Shown: positions 23,040 through 35,449 of the stretch, piece after piece
How the letters are laid out: every line of letters starts with the position of its first letter
Numbering within the stretch: the first letter of the stretch is position 1
Source: Watersipora subatra
Taxonomy: Eukaryota; Bryozoa; Gymnolaemata; Cheilostomatida; Watersiporidae
Reading direction: 5' to 3'
Length of the DNA: 64,000 nt
Assembly: GCF_963576615.1 (NCBI RefSeq)
Contig: NC_088711.1
Span: 16,291,869-16,355,868, forward strand
Program-made: the position numbers and the translations under genes
The notes under the pieces: generated by a model
What the model was told of the DNA's origin: nothing
The model's input: only the letters and a program-made list of their open reading frames with translations
Databases searched by the model: none

Positions 23040-25285
23040 GCTGTTTTAATACAAGGTGACCCAAATGAATGAGCGATAACAAGAAACTATCCACCAATAA
23101 CCTATTGACCACTGATGTGGAAGATTTTGACTGCTATGATATATGCAAGCTTTGATCAACATTTGGACAATAAACATGTGGTTAGAGAAAAACAGAAAGG
23201 TTGTGGATGGGATTTCACAGTATCATTGATCCCTTCACACTGGACCATAAAATTATGAAAGAATGCGACGGCAGGGAAAACTAATCTCGGTATGGCTTGG
23301 GGTGATTATTGATAAGCTACAACTTAGTGCCATATTTATGGATACTGGAGACAGTGGCATTAATAAGAGCCTACGATAACGTGCGAGATTTCTTAAGCGT
23401 AATATGCAGCAGCGGACAGCTAACCAGAATATAATAAACAGTTTTTAGGTATAGTTGACATCCTAAAAGGAATATTTCAAGGAGACTCATTGTCTACACT
23501 ACTGTTTGTCATATGTGCCTAATCTAAGTCTGTGTTACTACGGGAGAGCTAAACAAAGATATGTAATAAAAAGGACACAGAGAATATTCTGAAGTACCTA
23601 TTGTAGTTGGACCACTCAAAATTCTATTGAAAAATAAAACTGATTCGAAAAACTTTGTTCAACCACTCAAGATATTTCAAGTCAATGTGAAATGCGGTTT
23701 TTACTTACTAAGTGTGCAATGCTGACAATGAGAAAAGGTAATAGGTGAATGACATAAAAATAGTGCTGACGGGTGGAGAGACAGCGAACCACCGAGAGAG
23801 AATGATTACAAATATCCATGAGTGCTGAATGCTTATGACAGCATGGCCAAAAATGAAAGAAATTGTAAAAAAGACGGTTGAGACAACTAGCGAGGAGCTA
23901 ATTAAATGCTGAGAGTATAATTAAAGTGATAAACAGATGGTCAGACATGCTGGGGAATTATCACTTGGACAAAAGACAACTATTGGAGTTGGCAATGAAT
24001 TGGAGGTTTTGTGGATAAGCTTGTTTGGTTGTTTGAAAAAAGATGAAGGAAAAAGAAGATTAATATTGAAACAGGAATATCTAAGAACTGAAGAGTACGG
24101 ATTGCCAAACTACGTTGAGAAAAAAAATAATAGAATTCTAACACCTGTGAAAAAAGATAGTACAACGAGATATCGAGAAGCAAAAGAAAAAAGCAACTGG
24201 GATCAGGATAAAACATAGGCAATGCACAAACAATATAAAAGGTTTATTTAGTGTGCCGATACAAAGGAAATATACAACTAGATCGAGATTGGGTTTAAGA
24301 GAAAAGAAACAGAGAGTGTCTTTACTGTGAACCAAAATCAGGCTTTACCGGCTGGTTGGAGAGAGGTAAAGATAAAAAACTGAATAGAAACAACAAAGTG
24401 TAAATTATATAATGACAGAGGAGTGACTTTTTGCATATTAATCTACATGTATATATATAAATCTCATTGTTTGTGTGTCATCTGTAATCTGGTCTGTCTA
24501 ACTAACACTATTAGTATCTAGCATCGAAGAATCCGTATCGCAGAAGATTAGATCTTGGAACCTCCATTCACCAGGCAATAAACTAACCCATTGAGCTACA
24601 CCAAATGCAATTGATTTATTGGGCAATATGAGTGGTTATCTAGGTTAAAATACGCATAGCATTCTGCGTTAGGGTGCAACATCACCGAAGCTTACTCTCA
24701 CGGTTCTTATTAGTAAGTTCAGCAATACTAGTTTACTCAAATTAGCCATTGGCAATGTGTCAGGCTAATGGCAAATAGCAGGCAACTTAATTACTTGCCA
24801 CTGCTTATATGCTGTTTTTTAATAATCGTGCAACGGCGGACATTCAGCTAGTGATTGTATGAAGATCACAGGAATGAAGCATAAAAAAGACATGATTCTA
24901 TAGCAAATGTAAATTATTGGAACTCATTTAAACAGCAGAAATTTATCACACCATCAGACATGGTATGGTCATATGACAGAAACAGCTCAGAGGAATGGGA
25001 AAACGAAAATACTGTAGGACATCAGTATACGAACAGACAATGTGATAACAGCTAGAAGACCTACTATAATACTGAAAGACAAAATTCCAGAAAATATGTA
25101 GTTAGGAGATACTGTTGTACCCGCAAATAGGTAAAAAGAGAAGGAAGAGCATTGGGAAATACTAAAACTCAGCAAAAGAATTAATAGAATTATGGAGAAG
25201 CTCTGTGAAGGCTGCACCACCTGTAGCAGCCCACTGTGCAGCAGTAAAAAGAGAAGAGGATTTGAGCGGTTTCAATATTGAGAAG
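23040..25285 (+). mobile_element. Decayed LINE: RT core plus C-terminal nuclease-like block, split by a SINE-like insertion
   Basis: Conceptual translation in shifting + frames shows ITRNYPPITYLPTMWKILTA (RT start block) near 23080, GMAWGDY near 23295, KGIFQGDSLSTLLFVIC near 23465-23520 (RT QGDSLS motif), and after the insertion ILWDISIRTDNVITARRP near 25005-25060. The last resembles the C-terminal restriction-like-nuclease block of LINEs that lack an apurinic endonuclease. Many stops and frameshifts; not functional. The body is interrupted at about 24430-24853 by a repeat also found at 30070, 48335 and 61050. The clade is inferred from remembered motifs only. Confidence 0.65.
24430..24853 (-). 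mobile_element. Dispersed element with tRNA-like boxes, copy 1 (inserted in LINE)
   Basis: On the minus strand it begins at CTAGCTGAATG, contains a poly-A/AACAGC patch, a conserved ATGCGTATTTTAACC block, then a tRNA-like segment (GTAGCTCAATGGGTTAG and GGTTCCAAGATCTAATC), and ends near TATATACATG. The same order of blocks occurs at 30070, 48335 and 61050. Either a SINE or a Helitron-like element (CTAGT end). Confidence 0.65.
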
Positions 25286-26400
25286 GGGATCTTCAGATTA
25301 AAATTTGCAATCATTTGGAATCAACACAAAATATTAAAAAGGTTCTGGATTCTCTAGGCTAGCTGTACCAGATCGAGATTCAGACTAATCATTTGCCAGC
25401 AGTAACAATAATAATAAAAATAGCACTTCGTGATTAGAACATTGTTTTCTCTCATCCATTTCATCTATTTTTTGATTTCTATATACTACTGTCAGTCATT
25501 TTCGAGAATGGCGGTGATGCTGGCCTGGGAACTAATTGCTTTCTATCTGACCATGCCATGGTTTTCTATATAATTGTAATATATTATTTTATGATTACAA
25601 CTATTTGTTTAAGGCTTGCTCTTTTTCCAAGTTTCAGAACAAGGTGATTTCATATTTTCGATTATTTTTAGTTGCTGCATAGGAGCAATAGACAATATTA
25701 ACTTGACCGAAAACAGTTGTGTTTTAAGACATGAATGTATTCAACATACAAAAATTTTCACACCTCAGAACATGCCTCCTCGGAAAAAGTGGCAAGTCAC
25801 AGAGTGTTGCAACTTGCAGCCTCTCAGTGAAAGGCAGCACTGCAGTCAGATACCATGAGATCTAGCCTTTGCCTGTGATCACCAGTTACAATAGTCATAA
25901 TAATACGGTTATCATAACACATTTCTGCTAGACACCACACAGATAATAAAACAAATGTCTTCTCAAGTAGGAATAATAATAATAATAACCATAATAATAG
26001 CCATAATAAGCCTTGAGTAGGTTTGAACTCGGTGAGTACTAGCCCTAGTTGTTGATTGTTGATTCAAAACTTATCTAATGATATATAGTGAATATAAAAT
26101 GAGTATTATAAAAAATTGATGATTAGTAAAAACATGTAATATCAGGTAAAAAGGGGCCAAAGGCTGCATCAACTTGAATGAGAGAAGTTGGGCTCAAACC
26201 ACATTCAAACGTGGCTTTTTGTCTATTCCTTTTGGCTATTTTACTTGTGAATTATTGATGCAAAGTCAACGGGCAGTCTGGCTAATTTGCTGATTACAGA
26301 CACCAATAAGTAATAATCGGAATTAAGCAGACTGAATAAAATGCCTTCTGAGTTCTATTGTTTACTGATAGACAGGTGAACTTTAAATGACCTTACCCAG
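25286..26400. other. No gene recognised; simple repeats
   Basis: Contains an (ATA/AAT)n patch near 25975-26010. The ORF at 25616-25858 shows no domain or splice context. A short ATG frame with a hydrophobic start at 25508 lacks a convincing donor. Confidence 0.4.
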
Positions 26401-29290
26401 TTATACATACTCACTCCATGAGCTAACCCTCGCTCATATGTATACTCACTCTATGAGCTGACCCTCTCTCATATCTATACTCGCTCTATGAGCTGACCCT
26501 CTCTCATATCTATACTCACTCTATGAGCTGACCCTCTCTCATATCTATACTCACTCTATGAGCTGACCCTCTCTTATATCTATACTCACTCTATGAGCTG
26601 ACCCTCTCTCATATCTATACTCACTCTATGAGCTGACCCTCTCTCATATCTATACTCGCTCTATGAGCTGACCCTCTCTCATATCTATACTCAATCTATG
26701 AGCTGACCCTCTCTCATATCTATACTCACTCTATGAGCTGACCCTCTCTCATATCTATACTCACTCTATGAGCTAACCCTCTCTCATATTTATACTCTAT
26801 GAGCTGACCTTCTCTCATATTTATACTCACTCTATGAGCTGACCCTCTCTCATATCTATACTCACTCTATGAGCTGACCATCTCTCATATCTATACTCAC
26901 TCTATGAGCTAACCCTCTCTCATATGTATACTCACTCTATGAGCTAACCCTCTCTCATATTTATACTCACTCCATGAGCTGACCCTCTCTTATATTTATA
27001 CTCACTTCATGAGCTGACCCTCTTTCATATCTATACTCACTCTATGAGCTGACCCTCTCTCATATCTATACTCACTCCATGAGCTGACCCTCTCTCATAT
27101 TTATACTCACTCTATGAGCTGACCCTCTCTCATATTTATACTCACTCTATGAGCTGACCCTCTCTCATATTTATACTCACTCTATGAGCTGACCCTCTCT
27201 CATATCTATACTCACTCTATGAGCTGACCCTCTCTTATATTTATACTCACTCCATGAGCTGACCCTCTCTCATATCTATACTCACTCTATGAGCTGACCC
27301 TCTCTCATATCTATACTCACTCTATGAGCTGACCATCTCTCATATTTATACTCACTCTATGAGCTGACCCTCTCTCATATCTATACTCACTCTATGAGCT
27401 GACCCTCTCTTATATTTATACTCACTCCATGAGCTGACCCTCTCTCATATCTATACTCACTCCATGAGCTGACCCTCTCTCATATTTATACTCACTCCAT
27501 GAGCTGACCCTCTCTCATATTTATACTCACTCCATGAGCTGACCCTCTCTTATATCTCTACTCCCTCCATGAGCTGACCCTCTCTCATATCTATACTCAC
27601 TCTATGAGCTGACCCTCTCTCATATTTATACTCACTCTATGAGCTGACCCTCTCTCATATCTATACTCACTCCATGAGCTGACTCTCTCTCATATTTATA
27701 CTCACTTCATGAGCTGACCCTCTCTCATATCTATACTCACTCTATGAGCTGACCCTCTTTCATATCTATACTCACTCTATGAGCTGACCCTCTCTCATAT
27801 CTATACTCACTCTATGAGCTGACCCTCTCTCATATTTATACTCACTCTATGAGCTGACCCTCTCTCATATCTATACTCACTCTATGAGCTGACCCTCTCT
27901 TATATTTATACTCACTCCATGAGCTGACCCTCTCTCATATCTATACTCACTCTATGAGCTGACCCTCTCTCATATCTATACTCACTCTATGAGCTGACCC
28001 TCTCTTATATTTATACTCACTCCATGAGCTGACCCTCTCTCATATCTATACTCACTCCATGAGCTGACCCTCTCTCATATTTATACTCACTCCATGAGCT
28101 GACCCTCTCTCATATTTATACTCACTCCATGAGCTGACCCTCTCTTATATCTCTACTCCCTCCATGAGCTGACCCTCTCTCATATCTATACTCACTCTAT
28201 GAGCTGACCCTCTCTCATATTTATACTCACTCTATGAGCTGACCCTCTCTCATATCTATACTCACTCCATGAGCTGACTCTCTCTCATATTTATACTCAC
28301 TTCATGAGCTGACCCTCTCTCATATCTATACTCACTCTATGAGCTGACCCTCTTTCATATCTATACTCACTCTATGAGCTGACCCTCTTTCATATCTATA
28401 CTCACTCTATGAGCTGACCCTCTCTTATATTTATACTCACTCCATGAGCTGACCCTCTCTCATATCTATACTCACTCTATGAGCTGACCCTCTCTCATAT
28501 CTATACTCACTCTATGAGCTGACCCTCTCTCATATCTATACTCACTCCATGAGCTGACCCTCTCTCATATCTATACTCACTCTATGAGCTGACCCTCTCT
28601 TATATCTCTACTCACTCCATGAGCTGACCCTCTCTCATATCTATACTCACTCTATGAGCTGACCATCTCTCATATTTATACTCACTCTATGAGCTGACCC
28701 TCTCTCATATCTATACTCACTCTATGAGCTGACCCTCTCTTATATTTATACTCACTCTATGAGCTGACCCTCTCTTATATTTATACTCACTCTATGAGCT
28801 GACCCTCTCTCATATTTATACTCACTCTATGAGCTGACCCTCTCTCATATCTATACTCACTCTATGAGCTGACCCTCTCTCATATCTATACTCACTCCAT
28901 GAGCTGACCCTCTCTCATATCTATACTCACTCTATGAGCTGACCCTTTCTCATATTTATACTCACTCTATGAGCTGACCCTCTCTCATATTTATACTCAC
29001 TCTATGAGCTGACCCTCTCTCATATCTATACTCACTCCATGAGCTGACCCTCTCTCATATCTATACTCACTCCATGAGCTGACCCTCTCTCATATTTATA
29101 CTCACTCTATGAGCTGACCCTCTCTCATATCTATACTCACTCTATGAGCTGACCCTCTCTCATATCTATACTCACTCCATGAGCTGACCCTCTCTCATAT
29201 CTATACTCACTCTATGAGCTGACCCTCTCTCATATCTATACTCACTCTATGAGCTGACCATCTCTTATATCCACACTTGCTCTATGAGTT
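26400..29290. repeat. 35-bp satellite array, about 80 copies
   Basis: Unit length is 35 bp, containing ATGAGCTGACCCTCTCTC, ATATCTATA and CTCACTCT. Variants are C/T in CTCCAT versus CTCTAT, ATATTTATA versus ATATCTATA, and rare TATATCTCTACTCCCTCC. A block of about 430 bp (27355-27785) recurs at 27950-28380, offset by 595 bp = 17 units. There are no unique spacers, so it is not a CRISPR. Confidence 0.97.
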
Positions 29291-30069
29291 AACATCCTCA
29301 CTTTATATATTCTAAGCCTGGTATAATTAATGTATTATTGTTATTTTATTTGTTTTTTTAATTGTTTTAAATCTTTTTCAAAACTTTTGACAGCCAAAAT
29401 ATTAAAAATTATAATTTCAGTAGTATTAATAATAATACTAGTAATGATAATATCGGCCACATTTCAAATCAAAACGGCTGGTCTGATGACTCCAACTAAC
29501 ATGATAATAAGATTTAGATCCCTTCATAAATGAATATGCCTCCTTCCTGCCTGACACTTGTCAGGACTGTCTTGACACATATTCCCCATTTTCCTTGTCT
29601 CTACTGCCCTGTTGAAGGCGTATACATTGTATGTTCTATTTATGATTAACTCTTGTATGCGTGCATCCCAGATATTATTACCGGGATATGTATGTACATA
29701 TATATATATGTGCATATATAATAACATGTTTAAGAGGAAAGCGTTCAGCCAGAAGTCACTATGAAAGTGTTTCGTGTAACTGGGCTTTTCAGATATTGCA
29801 CGAAACAAATTTGTAGGAACTTTTGTCTGAGTGTTTTTCTTCCTTACCATATTATTATTATTATCATTATTATTATTGCAAATTTTACTTTTAGTGTAGA
29901 GTTTTCTTTAATTAGCATTTTATAGTACTAGCTGCGTATATACATGTTTATATACAATGAACATATGCATATGAATTTATATAGGCCCTATATACTTCGT
30001 CTTGTGAAATACGGGCATGATAGCCATGATTGTTTGACAACTGTCTATGTAGATTTATAATGAGTTCTT
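29291..30069. other. AT-rich unique sequence, no gene recognised
   Basis: Includes an (ATT)n patch near 29850-29880. The short ORFs at 29330 (+) and 29524 (-) show no recognisable family. Confidence 0.4.
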
Positions 30070-30445
30070 GTCACGTATAAATCTAAGTGTCCATTTGCTC
30101 AGTTTTAGCAATCAAGTTCCAAGTATGAAAAATCTACCTTGCAGATGATTTGATCTCAGAACCTTCATTTCTGGAGGCATCAAGCTACCCATTAGACTAC
30201 AGCATCCAACTGAGCATAGTGAACATTAATGGTGAAGTTATTAGGTTAAAATACGCATAGCGACCGTTGTCTTACATGTTACAATTACCTGCTGGCTTCA
30301 CCAGTGAATGGCCAGCATTGCACGAGTAATAAAAACAGCTTGTAAACAGTTGCAGGTAATTTAGTGTAAAGGTAACGTAGTAGGTAAGGTAATATGTTTA
30401 TAAGCTGTTTTTTATTACCCCTGCAACTTAGAGAACTCAGCTTGT
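30070..30445 (-). mobile_element. Dispersed element with tRNA-like boxes, copy 2
   Basis: On the minus strand it holds the palindromic TAATAAAAACAGCTTGTAAAC part, the shared ATGCGTATTTTAACCT block, and tRNA-like boxes (GTAGTCTAATGGGTAGC, AGGTTCTGAGATCAAATC). The stretch 30318-30425 folds back on itself. Same family as 24430, 48335 and 61050. Confidence 0.65.
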
Positions 30446-30711
30446 GTACATATATGTATGTATGCACAGAAAGCTTCCACATGAGGTGTATGATAGGCAA
30501 ACATATTTATATGAATGCAAATGCAGGAAACCATTAGTCACTTTTTTTTCAAATTTGCATAATTTTGTTGCTGGTTTATAAAACTATTTTTTAGTTTAGC
30601 TACATAAAACTAAAAAAATTGAAACATTAAAGTGTACGAAGGTATTTCTGACAGGTAAGAGCAAGTCAGTGCATATATGCATTTCGGCTATACTTGAACT
30701 TGTATAATTTA

Positions 30712-30775
30712 GCTTGAGCTATAATATAATAATAATATACTTGAGCTATAATATAATAATAATATACTTGAGCTA
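30712..30775. repeat. Short tandem repeat of CTTGAGCTATAATATAATAA
   Basis: About two and a half copies of a 32-bp unit. Nearby, TTTTAAGGTA-ACGA-TTAAAAAT-CCATTTA blocks at 30791 and 30961 form a diverged direct repeat. Confidence 0.7.
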
Positions 30776-31339
30776 TAACTGTTTGGTAGCAATTTTAAGG
30801 TAAACGATTTAAAAATCACTACCATTTATTGCCAATCACGTGAACAATATAATTCTGTAATGGCAATTTATCTCAAACCTGACGATTTTTAGAAAGAGCG
30901 ATGCCGGAACTAAACGCACTGGTTTTTTAATCTTTAATAAGTTCATTCATTTGAAGCAACTTTTAAGGTAGACGAGTTAAAAATTGCCACCATTTAAAGA
31001 GTTATTGATACTGAAACTAAAATGCACCGGCCTTCTGGTTTTCCATGACCTTACACACAGATGAGAAATAAATATAAAATGCAATAAATGTTTTTAATAA
31101 ACACAAGGCCGTTTCTTTCTAAGTTAAAATATACAAAAGGAAGATTAAGAAAACTTTACAAATTTTTTACATAGTAATAATATTGTGGTATATCGTGAAT
31201 CGTCTATTTGCAATGTCGAATCGTCTGGTGATTTGTGAAAACCGTGAAGTTCTAGTTACACGTATCTAGCAGAACATACGACAGACGTGTACTAACTGTC
31301 TTACCAGATAGATTTCTGTAAAGTATTGATTAATTTCAG

Positions 31340-31461
31340 TCTCAACAAGCGAATCTTCAATGCCTGTTAGTTCAACACCCTCGGCCTCGCATACATTCTC
31401 TAGCAACAGCTCTCATCCCGCAGACAGAGAGGTTACGCTGTCAGACATAGAGATGATTTGA
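31340..31461 (+). CDS. Orphan terminal exon, Ser/Thr-rich C terminus
   Basis: Acceptor TTAATTTCAG followed by a 122-nt open stretch encoding STSESSMPVSSTPSASHTF, then SSNSSHPADREVTLSDIEMI and TGA. AATAAA follows about 25 nt after the stop, so the segment looks like a genuine last exon. Composition is higher in GC than the flanks and codon use looks normal. I do not recognise the protein, and no upstream exons on + were identified between 25 and 31 kb. The two first bases complete a codon started in the previous exon. Confidence 0.5.
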
Positions 31462-32600
31462 CACTATATTTTCACACAGACCATTAATAAATGTCCTACG
31501 TTATTATGCCACCTATATCGCGTACTGCACCTACAAAATCAATGTCAGGCATTCATGTTGTTAGAACACAATATCGATGTGTTTAGGATAACAAAAACAA
31601 TGTTATCTTTTCTTTCTATAGATTAGTGATAAGTTGCTTTGCACGCTTTAAATAAGATGTGTATTGACTGATACTGTAAGTGCACAAGCTTGAGAAAAGC
31701 CAAGCTGTTGATTTACAGTCCATCCAAAGTAGAAAACCGCTTTTAGGCATCCTCTCTGTCTCTATAGCAACCATACATAGCATTAACAGGCTTAGCGTAG
31801 AGCCAGCAACTGTATTTTTATAACGTGGTAGGTCTAGGGGCGAGCCCATGGTCAGTAATGGTCATGATATGAATCCTGAATCACTTGTGGGTCTTTTTAA
31901 TTTATTCTTTAGATTGTTCAAGCCTGAACTTTAAAGACTTCATATCCTCCTACTTTTTGCCCCTTTGTATATGTTGTGATAGCTGAGGCCTACTTCAGAA
32001 CTCTTATTAATTTAGAGTAAAACTGACTTATTACACAAACAAACAACTTATAGCAAAAAAGAAAAGTAAAAAGTTGGTAGTTTGACCCACTACAAATCTA
32101 TAACTTTTTGAATATTTTTACTGTAGATCACTGCTAATGTTATTTGCACACCCCTGTCCTCAAGCACCCTTGAGTGCTATACGAAACAATCCTAGAAATA
32201 GTTGCTATGAGTATCAATGCTATATTTGAAAACTTGAAACATACATATGAGAGCAAGGAAGGTGATGATTAATTCTAGTTACCCGAGTAATTTTTGCAAC
32301 AGAGATTAGACTTGCATTTTACTACAAACACACTAGTAATTATACAGCGGCTTTCAAAGTACTTACTATGCCTAGAACAGGTCAGCTGGTCAGCCTGAAA
32401 GACAAATCACGGCTGAAGAAACATGCTCACTGAGGTTGGTATCTCGTCATCTACTACGCGCTTGTTAAATGTAATTAGACATTGAAAGAGCGTCCCAGAG
32501 GTAATCAATGCCTCACCAGCTCATTAAAGACAGTCTGCGCACCCTATCGATGCTGCATTCTTATACATCTGTAGGTAGCTACGGCTCTTGCTACCTACAT
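31462..32600. other. No firm gene; weak exon-like piece
   Basis: A 54-nt stretch at 32382-32435, between AACAG and a GTTGGT donor, is open in one phase (SAGQPERQITAEETCSL). It is too short to call. The minus ORF at 31616-31849 has no recognised family. Confidence 0.25.
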
Positions 32601-32611
32601 ATGCAGAGGGC

Positions 32612-32830
32612 AGCTGTGGCGTGGTGGTCTAGAGCGCCAGGCCTGCAATCGATGAGTCGGGTTCAGTTTCCAAGAAAGGCTGCTGATAGTGACAAGAATG
32701 AGACCAAACCTTAATTTGCTCTCTACAGCTTTGTATGTTTCCAGTCATTGAGGTTTCCTTGCAGCTGGACTCAGATATGTCCAGCCAAGATCACGGAGCC
32801 ATTGTGCACTAATGCTCTCAAACCAATGCT
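32612..32830 (+). repeat. tRNA-derived SINE
   Basis: GTGGCGTGGTGGTCTAGAGC (A-box region) and GGGTTCAGTTTCC (B-box region) lie about 35 bp apart, as in classical invertebrate tRNA-derived SINEs, followed by a non-tRNA body. Its 3' limit is uncertain. An imperfect inverted repeat (AATGCTCTCAAACC and its complement) lies just downstream at 32812-32955. Confidence 0.7.
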
Positions 32831-33171
32831 CAAGTTGTTGAGCAACAACAAAGATGTTGCTTTTAAACAACATCTTAAGATCTTAAGACTGATCACTCTC
32901 ACAAGGCTTGTGACTTAAGACCATTTTTACAAGCCTTTTGAGAGCATTGGTTCACATCTCAACAGATTTGTGTACGATGTAATATATTGTATGAGTTTCA
33001 TACCCATTAGTGTTATACCATGAGTTCCTTAAAGCAAGCGGTATGGCTTTTTTATAGCGATGTCTTGTTGGATATAATCATAAAGCAAAAGTCTTGAAAT
33101 AAATGTATGCTGTCGAAAAGGTTGCCTATAGCAATACCTGAATATAACGTAGAAATGTAATTATCCCTTAC

Positions 33172-33295
33172 CTTGAACGATTTGGATTCGATTGTTCGGG
33201 TGAATAGATAGGCAGCGGTAATGGCTGCCACAAATGCATCAGTCGTGGCAGCAGTAGTGAGGAAAAGGGTGAGCGATGAAGGGATGCCAAGTATA
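33172..33295 (-). CDS. Orphan internal exon of an unidentified membrane protein (candidate)
   Basis: On the minus strand, acceptor GTCTTCCAG, then 124 open nt encoding ILGIPSSLTLFLTT, AATTDAFVAAITAAYLFTRT, IESKSFK, ending AAG before GTAAGG. The centre is hydrophobic enough for one membrane span. No neighbouring exons were found and I do not recognise the family. The + strand of the same stretch is also open between a weak acceptor and GTGAGC, so the strand is not certain. Confidence 0.35.
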
Positions 33296-33519
33296 CTGGA
33301 AGACTAATGTCTTTTTACATGCCGATGATATGATCTATTCATTCTTGATTCTATAGAAGACTGAGGCAAGATTATTGATTTCAACCCTAATGTATTGGTA
33401 GCACCTAAGCTGCTATTATACTACCGTTTTTATACTGCACACGGGTTTAGTTTAACTTTAAGAATATATTTCTTTAAAATATCCGCCTGAGTGGATTTGA
33501 CTACTTTTTAAACTTTGGA

Positions 33520-33735
33520 AGGTTTTACGTATATGGTAATACAATAATATACTAATACGGTAATTTTATAACATGGTAATATGATAATATGGTAACATAT
33601 TAATATTATAACACGCTGCTATGATAATATAGCAATATAAAAATATGGTGATATGGTTATGCAGTAATAATATAGCATTGTAGTATGATAATATGGTAAC
33701 AAGATAATATAGTAATACAGTATATGGTATTGCAA
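33520..33735. repeat. Degenerate ATAATATGGTAATA repeat
   Basis: Imperfect short-period A/T repeats with G every few bases. No coding sense. Confidence 0.75.
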
Positions 33736-34251
33736 TAATATGGAAATATAAACAGATATTTGGCTTTGGCTGCATTAAGGTCATGAAAAGTTTTTTTGTA
33801 TAAATATTTTGTAGTCAAACTGAAAAAAAATTTTTTTCACTTGTACTATAAGCAAACGTCTAAGGCTGAACTCCCTGCACAGTGCACAGCATGAATATAT
33901 GAAAGACTTTTCCTACCATCTCCATTCATTACTAGCTGTGCGCAATTAGATCTTACGTAACGTCATGAGTAGCTTCCCATACTATGGGTCTCTCATCAAT
34001 TGCTTTTAAAGCAGTTAGACATTGTAGTAATGAAACAGCTAGCGCATGGAGTTGTCAACATATGTTCTGTATTATCAACCTGTAGGAAAAAAGTGTGATA
34101 ATACAGTTAAGCTTGTATTTTTTTGATGCCTGCAGTTGCTGACAATCACCTAACAAACCTCTAATTTGTTTACATTTTTCTGTTAGTAGGTTATAATTAT
34201 TTCCTAGTTCGCCTTCTGTAAGAATACTGACCTGTAGTTATTTTTTCTTTA

Positions 34252-34409
34252 AAAGTTGACTTGCAACTTGGCTTTTCGTTTTTGTGCTTTTAAAAGCTTG
34301 TAATAACATTTCCACATATTTTGCACCTACAATGCAGCAAAGTAAGACATAGTGAATCTTTTGATACCAAATAACTGTGATGTGAATTTTGTTGCAAGTC
34401 AACCTTTAA
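34252..34409. mobile_element. Short TIR element, copy 2 of the 13837 repeat
   Basis: AAAGTTGACTTGCAAC at the left is the inverse of GTTGCAAGTCAACCTTT at the right, so this copy shows that the repeat is a 158-bp MITE-like element. The copy at 13837-13971 lacks the left end. Confidence 0.65.
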
Positions 34410-34941
34410 GTGATGTATGTTAGTTTAAATTTTTAACATATGTTGCCCAGTTTGGTCATACAGATACTATCTATATGATCTGTATCAACGTGCTGCCTAC
34501 TGCTGCCGCTGCTGCCGGCAGTCTAGTCATAGCATATCAGCTGGCTAGATCATTGTCAGCGGTCATCTCACATCGGTTACTTATTACAGCTGACAGGTAG
34601 TGATTGACTATTAGGGGAGTAGAACAGCGGTGTGTGAATATCAATTTATGCTAATTAACATTAATTACCAATATAGATCTTAAATAATTAGCTTAATACA
34701 ACCTTTAAGTAGGATATGCTTGCAATAGCGCTGTAATTATCTCCCTCTCTTGCCCGTTGAAAAACTTAAATATGTAAGAGAAATAGAAAGGAATAATAAC
34801 GACAAAGATTAGTATTAACATGTACCTTATTATAAGATATGTAGGCATCTATAGCTTTACTTCATAATTCAGTATTAGCTTCTTGCCTAAACTCAACAAT
34901 CATTATATGGCTATACGTTGCACTAATTTGCTTTCCCACAG

Positions 34942-35003
34942 CTCTGGAAGAGCTGACAGAAAAATCCAATAAAACAGTACACGCTCAATTTGCTTGCAAG
35001 TGA
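34942..35003 (+). CDS. Exon-like segment with stop (weak candidate)
   Basis: A good acceptor (TTGCTTTCCCACAG) precedes 62 nt that in one phase read LEELTEKSNKTVHAQFACK then TGA. It has the same entry phase as the orphan exon at 31340. There is no other support. Confidence 0.22.
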
Positions 35004-35159
35004 TTCGGTCACAGACACCCCTGCCCCCCCCTGAGGCTTCCTGTTTGCCGAGGTGGGTTCACCATACGTCCTCCTCCTCTTTGGTTAAGCAACGTCACTG
35101 TGGTCTGTTAATTAGGTCACCTATACAAGCTGTGCTAACTGATCATTATAGTGTTAATA

Positions 35160-35425
35160 TGCACAGCACTGAAGCTGTCAAAGTAACACTTAGAATAGCT
35201 CTAAAGATCTCAATGTAACACTGAGAATAGCTCTGAAAATGTCAATGTAAAATCGAGAACAGCACTGAAGATGTCAATGTAGCACTGAGAACAGCTCCAA
35301 AGATGTCAATGTAGCACTGAGAACAGCTCCAAAGATGTCAATGTAATACTGTGAATAGCTCCGAAGATGTCAATGTAACACTGTTAATAGCTCTGAAGAT
35401 GTCATGTAGCATTGGAAATTGCTGT
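35160..35425. repeat. 32-bp minisatellite, about 8 copies
   Basis: Unit of 32 bp with AGCACTGAGAACAGCTC and AAGATGTCAATGT. Diverged. Confidence 0.85.
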
Positions 35426-35449
35426 ATTTCTGTCCTGCTCTTAACCTAA

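Noticed and set aside
26400-29290. CRISPR-like regular array
   Set aside because: The 35-bp units are directly abutting with no unique spacers, in a eukaryotic sequence.
32508-32714. 68-codon ORF
   Set aside because: Translation of the tRNA-derived SINE head.
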